From assembly GCA_005808475.1 (NCBI GenBank), contig SYLY01000267.1, positions 1-62,752 on the forward strand: 62,752 nucleotides of DNA, read 5' to 3'. Positions 41,970-49,528 of this stretch are shown piece by piece. The first letter of the stretch is position 1. The number at the start of each line of letters is the position of its first letter. Position numbers and translations under genes: made by a program. The notes below the pieces were generated by a model. It was not told the origin of the DNA, searched no databases, and saw only the letters and a list, made by a program, of their open reading frames with translations. The DNA comes from Acidobacteriota bacterium. GTDB lineage: Bacteria > Acidobacteriota > Terriglobia > Bryobacterales > Bryobacteraceae.

Positions 41970-42962
41970 ATGTGGACACGAGGTTTCGTTCTCATGGTTG
42001 CCGCCGCATGCGCGTCCGGCCAGAGTTGGCAAAAGGGAAAAGGATACGGCTGGGTGTTCGGCCCGAACGACGAACGCGGCGCGATCAACACCATCAACAA
42101 GCCGGAGAAGATCGCGGCCGCCATGCGATCGGTGAAAACCGGGCGCACCTACGACCTGGGCGTGCCCGTCGACCGCACATCCTATAAGTGGCCTGGACAC
42201 TCGCCCACCGAGGTGCTCAGCTACCGCAGCCCGGAGGGCGTCAAGCGCGCGCCCGAGACCAATCCCTTCAACGGACATCCGGCCGGCCTCGCGTGGCACA
42301 GTTGCGCGCTGTTCATTTCCGACAACGTGGGAACGCAAATCGATGGGCTCGGCCACATCACCACGGGCGCGGACAACCACTGGTACAACGGCTATCGAGA
42401 GGGTCAGTACGGCACGGACTTCGGAGTGCGCAAGGCCGACGCCGACCAGATCCCACCGATCGTGGCGCGCGCCGTTCTGATCGATGTCGCGGGCTGGAAA
42501 GGCGTCGACGCACTGCCGTCGAACTTCGCGATCGGCTCCAAGGAACTGCAGGCCGCGTTGGCGGCGCAAAAGGTGGACATCGAGCTAGGCGATGTCGTGA
42601 TGATCCGCACCGGGACGCTACGGCATTGGGGCGCGTCCGGCGCCAACCACGCCAAGATCGCGGAACACGACTCGGCCGGCATCACGCTCGAGGCGGCTCG
42701 ATGGCTGGTGGAGCAGAAGGGCGCGGTGCTGATCGGGTCCGATACGAGCGGTCTCGAGGTGGGCTCCGATCCGGCGATGAAGAACTATCCGAACGCGGTC
42801 CACGAGTACCTGCTGGTGAAGCAGGGCGTGCACATCGGTGAGTTCCACAACCTGGAAGGGCTGGCGCGGGACAAGGTCTACCGGTTCGTGTACATGGCCG
42901 CCACGAACCGGGTGCGGGGCGCGGTGGCCGGATTCGCGCTGCGGCCGGTCGGTATCGACTAG
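41970..42962 (+). CDS. Secreted cyclase-family metal hydrolase (kynurenine formamidase-like)
   Basis: Protein of 330 residues starting at ATG 41970 with a signal peptide (MWTRGFVLMVAAACASGQ). The cyclase/KynB-like fold is shown by GAINTINKPEKIAAAM, TYDLGVPVDRTS, the metal-site motif NVGTQIDGLGHITTGADNHW, VLIDVAGWKG, DVVMIRTG and SDTSGLEV. The usual HxGTHxDxPxH motif reads DNVGTQIDGLGH, keeping the Asp and last His. The substrate, an amide, lactone or cyclic imide, is unknown. The 175 bp upstream hold no other gene. Confidence 0.84.
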   Translation: MWTRGFVLMVAAACASGQSWQKGKGYGWVFGPNDERGAINTINKPEKIAAAMRSVKTGRTYDLGVPVDRTSYKWPGHSPTEVLSYRSPEGVKRAPETNPFNGHPAGLAWHSCALFISDNVGTQIDGLGHITTGADNHWYNGYREGQYGTDFGVRKADADQIPPIVARAVLIDVAGWKGVDALPSNFAIGSKELQAALAAQKVDIELGDVVMIRTGTLRHWGASGANHAKIAEHDSAGITLEAARWLVEQKGAVLIGSDTSGLEVGSDPAMKNYPNAVHEYLLVKQGVHIGEFHNLEGLARDKVYRFVYMAATNRVRGAVAGFALRPVGID

Positions 42963-42985
42963 CCACGATCATCTCCCTATTGAAA

Positions 42986-43003
42986 CACCACGTAACAGTG
43001 GTG
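42986..43003 (+). terminator. Hairpin after the cyclase gene
   Basis: CACCAC-GTAACA-GTGGTG is a perfect 6-bp stem with a 6-base loop, 24 bp after the cyclase stop codon. The following bases (AACATTTCTGG) are only weakly U-rich, so it may be a terminator or an operator for the receptor gene downstream. Confidence 0.35.
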
Positions 43004-43033
43004 AACATTTCTGGCACGCCGCCGGACGTTGCG

Positions 43034-43102
43034 ATAAAATGGTTCCAAGGAGTCGCGCTAAGGGGCCGGCTCCATTTCGCTTTGGAACAAAAGGAGCATC
43101 CC
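43034..43102 (+). promoter_or_regulatory. Promoter and folded leader of the 43 kb TonB receptor
   Basis: TAAAAT at 43034-43039 is a good -10 (CTGGCA 18 bp upstream is a weak -35). In the RNA that follows, GTTCCAA (43042-43048) can pair with TTGGAAC (43082-43088), and GGAG (43049-43052) with CTCC (43070-43073). Immediately after this helix comes AAGGAG (43091-43096), 6 bases before the ATG at 43103. The fold therefore abuts the ribosome-binding site. Confidence 0.5.
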
Positions 43103-43208
43103 ATGTCGAAAAAACGGCCTTCGCTTTTTCGGTGCTAGCCGCGACTCTCGGTACTGCCTACGCATCACCGGGACGATCACGGGCACAGTCACCGACGCCT
43201 CGGGCGCG
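43103..43208 (+). other. Frame-broken signal peptide region of the TonB receptor gene
   Basis: The ATG at 43103 has a good ribosome-binding site, but its frame stops after 11 codons (TAG 43136-43138). If one base is re-read at the run of six A (43109-43114), the frame gives a textbook signal peptide, MSKKTAFAFSVLAATLG then TAYA. A second one-base re-read at GCATCACC (about 43160) joins it to ITGTITGTVTDASGAV and the long receptor frame. Two missing bases within about 50 nt explain everything. Confidence 0.7.
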
Positions 43209-46200
43209 GTGTCACCGGATGTCAAGATTACAGCCACCGGCGTCGGAACGCAGGTCCAGACGTCCGCCTCATCCAATCAGGCGGGCCTCTACACAGTGCC
43301 GTTCCTTCCCGTCGGCCAATACACGATCACGGCCGAAGCCAGCGGATTCAAGAAGGCCGTCATCGGCCCGTTCCGTCTGGAAACCAACCAGGTAGCGCGA
43401 ATGGACGTCAAGCTGGAGGTCGGCGCGGTGGCCGAATCGATCGAAGTCACCGGTGTCGCGCCCGCGCTGCAAACGGAAAGCACGCAGACCGGACAGACGC
43501 TCAGCGCCAAGAGGCTCACCGATCTGCCGCTCAACGGCCGCAACGTCGTCTCGGCGATGCTGCTCATCCCCGGCGCGGTGCAGACCAATCCGGGCTCGGT
43601 GAACACGGCGTCCCGCTTCTCCGGCCGCGCGTTCGTCAACGGCAACCGTGAGCAGACCAACAACTTCCTGCTGGATGGCGTGGACGTCAATGACTCCATG
43701 GATAACCGCATCGGCTACACGCCGAGCGTGGACGCGCTGCAGGAAGTCCAGGTGATGACCGGCAACGGATCGTCCGAGTTCGGCAACTCGGCCGGAGCGG
43801 TGGTCAACATGACGCTGCGTAGCGGCGGCAACAACCTGCACGGCACGCTGTTCGAGTTCCTGCGCAACGACAACCTGGACGCCAACTCCTTCTTCGCCAA
43901 TCAGAACACCGCGCTGTCGAAGCAGAAGCAGCGGCGCAACTTCGCGCAGAACATGTTCGGCGGCACGCTGGGCGGCGCGATCAAGAAGAACTCGCTGTTC
44001 TACTTCGTCAACTACGAAGGCACGCAGCGGCGCGACTCCGGCGCGGCGCTGGCGAGCGTGGCTCCGGCCGATTTCCGCGCGGGCAACTTGAGCCGCCTGC
44101 CGCAGGCGATCGTCGATCCCTCGGCTTGCACCGTCGCCGGCACGACGCGCACCTGCCAGCCTTTCCCGAACAAGACGATTCCGGCGGCGCGCATCCTGAA
44201 TCCGGCGCGGGCGATTTTCGCCGACACGGCGCTGTATCCGTTGCCCAACTCGAACGGCGTCGGCGCGATCGGCGTCCAGAACAACTACTCCGGCTCGGCG
44301 GCCAACTTCCTGAAGAACAACCAGGGCGACGCCAAGGTCGACTGGCGTGCGTCGGAGAAGGACAACTTCATGTTCCGCTACTCGCACGGCTTCTACACCG
44401 ACGGCACTTTGGCGCCGGTGTTGCCGACCTCCGCGGCGGGCGTGAAGGAAGCCCCGACCAAAGGCGTAGTAGCGGCCTGGACACGGTCGGTGACCAACAC
44501 GATCGTCAACGATCTTCGCTACGGCTACACGCGCACCGACATCAAGGACACCTTCGCCGATCCGTTCGGCACGCAGACCGGCGGCAACGCCAAGCTCGGC
44601 ATCCCGGGCGGCCAACTCTCCCCGGGCTTCAGTTCCATGGGACCTGGCGAAGGACTGTCGGGCATCGGAACGACGGGCATCCTGAGCGACGGCCGCGACC
44701 ACAAGTTCCACTTGTCGGAAACGCTGAGCTGGGCCAAGAGCCGCCACTTCCTGCGGCTGGGGGTCAACGGCGTCCGATACCGCCAGAACCGGTTCTATTC
44801 GGGCAACAACGGCGCGCTCGGCAGCTTCGGCTACACGGCGCTATTCTCAGGATCTCCGCTGTCGGACTTCATGCTCGATCAGGTGTCGAGCAAGGGCCGC
44901 GGCCAAGGCGACGGACGCCGCTGGGGCCAGCGTCACTGGCGTTTCGGCACGTTCGTGCAGGACGATTACAAGGTCACCAATTCCCTGACGCTGAATCTCG
45001 GCATGCGCTGGGAATACACGCAGCCGCTGTATGAAGTGAACGATCTGCAGGCCAATGTCGACGTCTCGAGCGGCCGTTTGCAACTGGCCGGCAAGAACGG
45101 CAACAGCCGCGCGCTGTACAACCCCTACTACAAGCAGTTCATGCCGCGTATCGGCTTTGCGTGGACGCCGGAGATGTTCGGCAAGAAGATGGTGGTTCGC
45201 GCCGCGTACGGCATCACCAGCTTCCTGGAAGGCACGGGCGTCAACCTGCGTCTGCCGCTGAATCCGCCCGCCTTCTTCGAGTCCAACCAGAACTACGATC
45301 TCACCACGGGCGCTTCCTCGGCCCGCGTGGGCTTCAACGATCTGCCGGGATTCACGGGCGTACTGGCCGGCAACATCCGCACCTGGGATCCGGACCTGCG
45401 TCCGCAATTCACCCAGCAGCGCAACGTTACCATCGAGTACTTGGCCACCAGGGACATGGTCCTCAGCGCGGGCTACGTGAGCCAGCGCGCGACCCATACG
45501 ATCGTGGCGCGCGACCGCAACCAGCCGCTGCCCGGCCCGTCGAACGTGAACCCAGTGCAGTGGGCGAACGCTCAGACCCGGCGTCCGCTGTTTTCAGCGC
45601 TGCCGCTGGTGACCACCACGGCGACCACCGAGTCGAGCGGCACCATGAACTACGATTCGCTCCAGTTCACCACCGCCAAGCGTTATTCGATGGGTGTCGA
45701 CTTCAACCTGTCCTACACCTATTCGAAGACCCTGAACGACGCGCTCGGCTTCTTCGGCGCGGGCGGCACGCAGTCGGAAGGCGCCTATTGGCAGAATGCC
45801 TACGACCGGCGCGGCAACTACGGCCCGGCGGCGTGGGACGCCCGTCACAACCTGACCTACGCGATGAACATGGAACTTCCGTTCGGCAAAGGCCGCAAGT
45901 TCGCGTCGAGCATGGGTAGGCCGGCCGGCATGGTGCTCGGCGGCTGGAGCCTCGGCTACGTGATGCAGGCGCGCACCGGCTTCCCGGTCACGATCTCCAC
46001 GGTAGGCCAGAACCAGCAGTCGCCGCGCGGCGTTCAGAGACCCAACCGGCTGCGGAACTCCGACATCGGCACGCGGACGATCCAGAAGTGGTTCGGCACG
46101 GGCAACGTCAGCGAGTGCGCGCAGGGGACCGACAACGGCACGTGCGCCTACCAGCGTCCGGCGCTGGGGACGTTCGGCAACAGCGGCATCGGCACCGAAC

Positions 46201-46421
46201 GCGCGCCGGGCTTCTTCAACGTGGACGTTTCCATCGGCAAGAGCTTCCAAATCAAGGAAGGCCACGCGGTGCAGTTCCGGGCGGAAATGTACAACCTGCC
46301 CAACATGACGATGTTCAGCCCGCCCGCTCGCGACGTCAGCTCGCCGGCGACGTTCGGACTGATTAGCGGCCAGGCGAACAACCCGCGCAACATCCAGTTC
46401 GGATTGAAGTACATCTTCTAG
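43209..46421 (+). CDS. Oar-like TonB-dependent receptor with broken 5' frame
   Basis: Outer-membrane receptor whose uninterrupted frame from GTG 43209 encodes 1070 residues; the natural start is most likely the ATG at 43103 (see the separate entry). The carboxypeptidase-regulatory-like domain (VKITATGVGTQVQTSASSNQ, QYTITAEASGFKKA) is followed by the plug (DLPLNGRNVVSAMLLIPGAV, NNFLLDGVDVNDSMDNR) and a large barrel ending NIQFGLKYIF with a terminal Phe, the usual C-terminal signal for outer-membrane insertion. Without the signal peptide the product could not be exported. It may be a pseudogene or the break may be a sequence error. An intrinsic terminator follows. Confidence 0.88.
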   Translation: MSPDVKITATGVGTQVQTSASSNQAGLYTVPFLPVGQYTITAEASGFKKAVIGPFRLETNQVARMDVKLEVGAVAESIEVTGVAPALQTESTQTGQTLSAKRLTDLPLNGRNVVSAMLLIPGAVQTNPGSVNTASRFSGRAFVNGNREQTNNFLLDGVDVNDSMDNRIGYTPSVDALQEVQVMTGNGSSEFGNSAGAVVNMTLRSGGNNLHGTLFEFLRNDNLDANSFFANQNTALSKQKQRRNFAQNMFGGTLGGAIKKNSLFYFVNYEGTQRRDSGAALASVAPADFRAGNLSRLPQAIVDPSACTVAGTTRTCQPFPNKTIPAARILNPARAIFADTALYPLPNSNGVGAIGVQNNYSGSAANFLKNNQGDAKVDWRASEKDNFMFRYSHGFYTDGTLAPVLPTSAAGVKEAPTKGVVAAWTRSVTNTIVNDLRYGYTRTDIKDTFADPFGTQTGGNAKLGIPGGQLSPGFSSMGPGEGLSGIGTTGILSDGRDHKFHLSETLSWAKSRHFLRLGVNGVRYRQNRFYSGNNGALGSFGYTALFSGSPLSDFMLDQVSSKGRGQGDGRRWGQRHWRFGTFVQDDYKVTNSLTLNLGMRWEYTQPLYEVNDLQANVDVSSGRLQLAGKNGNSRALYNPYYKQFMPRIGFAWTPEMFGKKMVVRAAYGITSFLEGTGVNLRLPLNPPAFFESNQNYDLTTGASSARVGFNDLPGFTGVLAGNIRTWDPDLRPQFTQQRNVTIEYLATRDMVLSAGYVSQRATHTIVARDRNQPLPGPSNVNPVQWANAQTRRPLFSALPLVTTTATTESSGTMNYDSLQFTTAKRYSMGVDFNLSYTYSKTLNDALGFFGAGGTQSEGAYWQNAYDRRGNYGPAAWDARHNLTYAMNMELPFGKGRKFASSMGRPAGMVLGGWSLGYVMQARTGFPVTISTVGQNQQSPRGVQRPNRLRNSDIGTRTIQKWFGTGNVSECAQGTDNGTCAYQRPALGTFGNSGIGTERAPGFFNVDVSIGKSFQIKEGHAVQFRAEMYNLPNMTMFSPPARDVSSPATFGLISGQANNPRNIQFGLKYIF

Positions 46422-46451
46422 ATCTAGACCGGATCGGCGCGCCAGGCCGAA

Positions 46452-46491
46452 CGGGCCCCGGGCTTTCGAGCTCCGGGGCTCGTTTGCTTTT
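46452..46491 (+). terminator. Intrinsic terminator of the 43 kb TonB receptor gene
   Basis: CGGGCCCCGG...GCT pairs with AGCTCCGGGGCTCG across a TTCG loop (one bulge), followed by TTTGCTTTT. It lies about 30 bp after the receptor stop and ends at the stop of the convergent DUF4838 gene. Confidence 0.75.
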
Positions 46492-48266
46492 CAGTCCAGC
46501 TTTCCTTTGGTGATGGCGGCCAACGCCGCGTCGACATCCTTCATCAAGGTCTCCGGATCGCCGCCGTCGAACATCGCCATCGGGTCGGCGCCCACCACGT
46601 CGCGGGCATACCGCCGCGCCTCTTCCACCCGCGCCCGATCCACGCGCGGGGCGTTGGCGAACTCGAACAGGTATTCGGTCAACCGGTACGACTTCGACAA
46701 CAACGCCACTCGATCCCGCTCACGACCGGTCCGCGCGGCGGCGGCGGCCCGGTCCAACAACCGGCGGCAGCCGGCAGCCAGTTCTTTCTGCTCCGCGCTC
46801 TTCAGGTCGAACTGGTTGCTCCATTTGCGCAGCTTCCGCTCTGCATCGTTATCCATCAGGATCCAGAGCTTCTCCAGATCGCCGAAGTAGCGGGCCATCT
46901 CCGCCGCGCTCGACGGAAACAAATCCGACGCCGCTTGTTTCCACAGCGCGGCGGTCTCCGCGTCCGGATTCCACCACAGCCGCGCGGTCACCCACAGCTT
47001 CAACCCGTCGAGTCCCCAGTTCGGATACGCCTCGAAATGTTGATAACCCCAGATCAACCCGCGGCGCCTGGCGTCCGAAAGCAGCCGCGCGGTGAGCCCC
47101 GTGTAGATCCTCGGGATCAGGTACATCTTGCCCTGTCCCCAGTCGTGATTGCCCAGTTGCGAGACCGCCGCGCCCCAGGTATCAAGAATGCCTTCGCCCG
47201 GTTCGAACCGCTTGTCGATGAGCGAATCGCCGATGGTGAACACGACCACCGGCAGGATCGACGGATGCAGCTTGACGGATGGAACCTCGCGGACCTCGGA
47301 GTAGGCGATGTACACGATCGTGCGCCCGGGCATCGATTTCTCGAGGCGCGCCGCCAGCGCGTTCAGGAACACAGCGTTCTGATCGGAAAAGGCGCGAGCC
47401 TTGTTCCCGCCGGCCTTGGCAAGCGCGGTCCGGCAGCGGTCGCACTCGCAGTGACGGTGCGAATCCTGCACGGAGAACGAGATCATGCGCCGCTCGGGGA
47501 ACCGCCGGAAGAAGTCGAGCGCCGACTCCTCGGCCGCGTCCACCAGCTTGGGTTCGGCGAGACAGGGCTGCCACTGTTGATCCTTGGCATCCACCGGAAT
47601 GTAGCGTTGGCCCTTCAGCACCGGATAGATCTCCGGGAACCGGGCGGCGAACACCGCCGGTGGAAAGCGGTCGAACATGCTGTGCTGATGGGTGAACGCG
47701 GCCGCCTCCTTGCGATACACAGCGTTGCGGCGGAGCCATTCGCGTTCTCCGCCGCGCGGACTGTCGCTCACGTCGCCGCGGCCGCCGAATCCGCCCACGC
47801 CGCTCATCATGCTGTTCCGCACGTACGGCTCATCGCGCACGATCCCTTCCGGAACGGCGATTCGAGGCGGCCGGGCGGGAACGTGCGTGAACAGATCGCC
47901 GGGCATGTAGAAGCGGACCTGCGCGAAGCGGTCGAGAAACCACGCCGCTCCGTGGTAGACGCCCGCCGGGGAGCCGCCGCGTATCCGGATACCGCCGCCA
48001 CCCGTCTCGATGAGAAAGCCGTCTCGATAGACTCCTTCCGCGATTCCACCCACGACGATGCGCGACGGCGCGGTGGGAGCGGCCTCGGCGATGTCGAATC
48101 CGGTCCGCGCGCCGAAGGCCTTGCGCAGATACTCCTGCAGCAACCGCGCGGCATCCCGCTCGTCCGGCGCGGCGTCGCGCGCCACGACAATAGCGGTCCG
48201 CGGCGTGACGGGAACGGAAGCGGCTTGGACCAGCCCCGCCGCCACCAACAGCAATGCGAGTCTCAC
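46491..48266 (-). CDS. Secreted DUF4838 protein (alpha-glucuronidase-like)
   Basis: Protein of 591 residues from GTG 48266, which begins a signal peptide (RLALLLVAAGLVQAA). The first 120 residues resemble the N-terminal domain of GH67/GH20-type enzymes (TAIVVARDAAPDERDAARLL, GIRIRGGSPAGVYHGAAWF). DUF4838 follows (ISFSVQDSHRHCECDRCRTA, NAVFLNALAARLEKSMPG, IWGYQHFEAYPNWGLDGLK). A carbohydrate-active role is likely but the substrate is unknown. The start is 7 bp after the stop of the Wzt-type ABC gene, so the two are probably co-transcribed. Confidence 0.85.
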   Translation of the reverse strand: MRLALLLVAAGLVQAASVPVTPRTAIVVARDAAPDERDAARLLQEYLRKAFGARTGFDIAEAAPTAPSRIVVGGIAEGVYRDGFLIETGGGGIRIRGGSPAGVYHGAAWFLDRFAQVRFYMPGDLFTHVPARPPRIAVPEGIVRDEPYVRNSMMSGVGGFGGRGDVSDSPRGGEREWLRRNAVYRKEAAAFTHQHSMFDRFPPAVFAARFPEIYPVLKGQRYIPVDAKDQQWQPCLAEPKLVDAAEESALDFFRRFPERRMISFSVQDSHRHCECDRCRTALAKAGGNKARAFSDQNAVFLNALAARLEKSMPGRTIVYIAYSEVREVPSVKLHPSILPVVVFTIGDSLIDKRFEPGEGILDTWGAAVSQLGNHDWGQGKMYLIPRIYTGLTARLLSDARRRGLIWGYQHFEAYPNWGLDGLKLWVTARLWWNPDAETAALWKQAASDLFPSSAAEMARYFGDLEKLWILMDNDAERKLRKWSNQFDLKSAEQKELAAGCRRLLDRAAAAARTGRERDRVALLSKSYRLTEYLFEFANAPRVDRARVEEARRYARDVVGADPMAMFDGGDPETLMKDVDAALAAITKGKLD

Positions 48267-48273
48267 CGGACCA

Positions 48274-49479
48274 TTATGGCCGGCGGACGCGAACCTCCAC
48301 CGGCAAACTCGACAATCCGGCCGCGGCGCGCCGATCGGTGACCGCGAACGACAGCACGTCGTCGAGCCAATCCTGGCTGGCCCCGTCGCCGTGTTGCGTC
48401 GCAACGGTGAGCAGGTACTCCTGCTGCGTGAACAGGCAATCGAACGTGAAGGACGCCTCCACCGAATCGCCGGCCGCGAACGACCCCAGCTTGACGCCCT
48501 CGACGCGCGTGTTGGTTCCGAACACGTCGATGCCGAGCCGGTTGCGGATGAGCACCCCGATCATCGGATCGTCGCAAGCGCGGGCGAACTCCGCACGGAC
48601 GCGCACCGTGAGTTTCGCTCCGGACTCGATGGCCGACACCGCGTCGCCCGCCGTGTTCAACAGCTCGATGCCGGCGATGCGCGACGTACGGTCCCCGTGC
48701 CGGCCCACGACGCCCGCGGCCGATCCAGGCTCGACGGCGCCAGTGAGACGGCTCTGCCACTCATGCACCAGGCCGACGTATTTGTTCACCACCGGACCCG
48801 GCGCGCCGTCCTCTTCCACGCGGCCGTGCATCATGAGCACGGCGCGATCGGCCAGACGCTTCACCAGGCCCAGGTCGTGCGACACGAACAGCACCGTAAC
48901 GCCCCGCTCCTTCAGCTCCTCGAACTTCCGTACACAGCGGATGCCGAATAGCGCGTCGCCCACCGACAGCGCTTCGTCCACGATGAGCACCTCGGGATTA
49001 ACGTGGATCGCCGTCGAGAACGCGAGCCGCACGTACATGCCGCTCGAATACTCCTTGACCGGGCGGTCCATGAACTCGCCGATCCCCGCGAATTCGGCGA
49101 TGCGCGGGAACGCCTCGTCCATTTCCTCGCGCGGCAGCCCGAGAATCTCGCTGTTCAGGAACACGTTCTCACGGCCGGTGAATTCCGGATTGAACCCGGC
49201 GCCGAGTTCCAGCAGCGCGGCGATGCGGCCTTGCGAGACGACGCGGCCCGAGGTCGGACGCAGGATACCCGCCGCGATCTGCAGCAGCGTGCTTTTACCG
49301 GATCCGTTGGGGCCGGCGATGGCGAGGAACTGGCCCTTGGGCACCTGCAACGTGACGTCGCGCAGAGCCCAGAAATCGGTGTGCCGCTTGCTGCCCACCA
49401 AGGGGAGCGCCTCCCACAGCCGGTCGGCCGGACGCCGGTAGAGCGAGTATCGCTTGGATACTTTTTGGATCAGCAGCAC
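48274..49479 (-). CDS. ABC transporter ATPase, polysaccharide export (Wzt/TagH-like)
   Basis: Protein of 401 residues. The ATPase domain (1-240) has the Walker A GPNGSGKST at 56-64, the family-specific ALLELGAGFNPEFTGRENV, the signature YSSGMYVRLAFS, Walker B VLIVDEALSVGD and the His switch FVSHD. Residues 250-401 form a Wzt_C-type beta-sandwich, which in Wzt recognises the finished O-polysaccharide. The cognate permease (Wzm type) is not in this window. It may be encoded elsewhere or follow a split arrangement. It is the first gene of a two-gene unit with DUF4838. Confidence 0.88.
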   Translation of the reverse strand: MLLIQKVSKRYSLYRRPADRLWEALPLVGSKRHTDFWALRDVTLQVPKGQFLAIAGPNGSGKSTLLQIAAGILRPTSGRVVSQGRIAALLELGAGFNPEFTGRENVFLNSEILGLPREEMDEAFPRIAEFAGIGEFMDRPVKEYSSGMYVRLAFSTAIHVNPEVLIVDEALSVGDALFGIRCVRKFEELKERGVTVLFVSHDLGLVKRLADRAVLMMHGRVEEDGAPGPVVNKYVGLVHEWQSRLTGAVEPGSAAGVVGRHGDRTSRIAGIELLNTAGDAVSAIESGAKLTVRVRAEFARACDDPMIGVLIRNRLGIDVFGTNTRVEGVKLGSFAAGDSVEASFTFDCLFTQQEYLLTVATQHGDGASQDWLDDVLSFAVTDRRAAAGLSSLPVEVRVRRP

Positions 49480-49494
49480 TTCCTTTCATGGTAG

Positions 49495-49512
49495 CGAGGC
49501 GCGTTGGCCTCG
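49495..49512. promoter_or_regulatory. Inverted repeat between divergent ABC and receptor genes
   Basis: CGAGGC-GCGTTG-GCCTCG, 6-bp arms and a 6-bp centre, lies in the 49-bp gap between the divergent ABC ATPase and TonB receptor starts. It is placed where one regulator could control both genes, but its sequence matches no operator I recognise. Confidence 0.35.
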
Positions 49513-49528
49513 ATTCTGTTAACGTTGC

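Noticed and set aside
43109-43115. A canonical AAAAAAC programmed -1 frameshift heptamer
   Set aside because: The heptamer is in the wrong phase relative to the ATG (AAA AAA CGG), and a second, non-slippery -1 step would still be needed.
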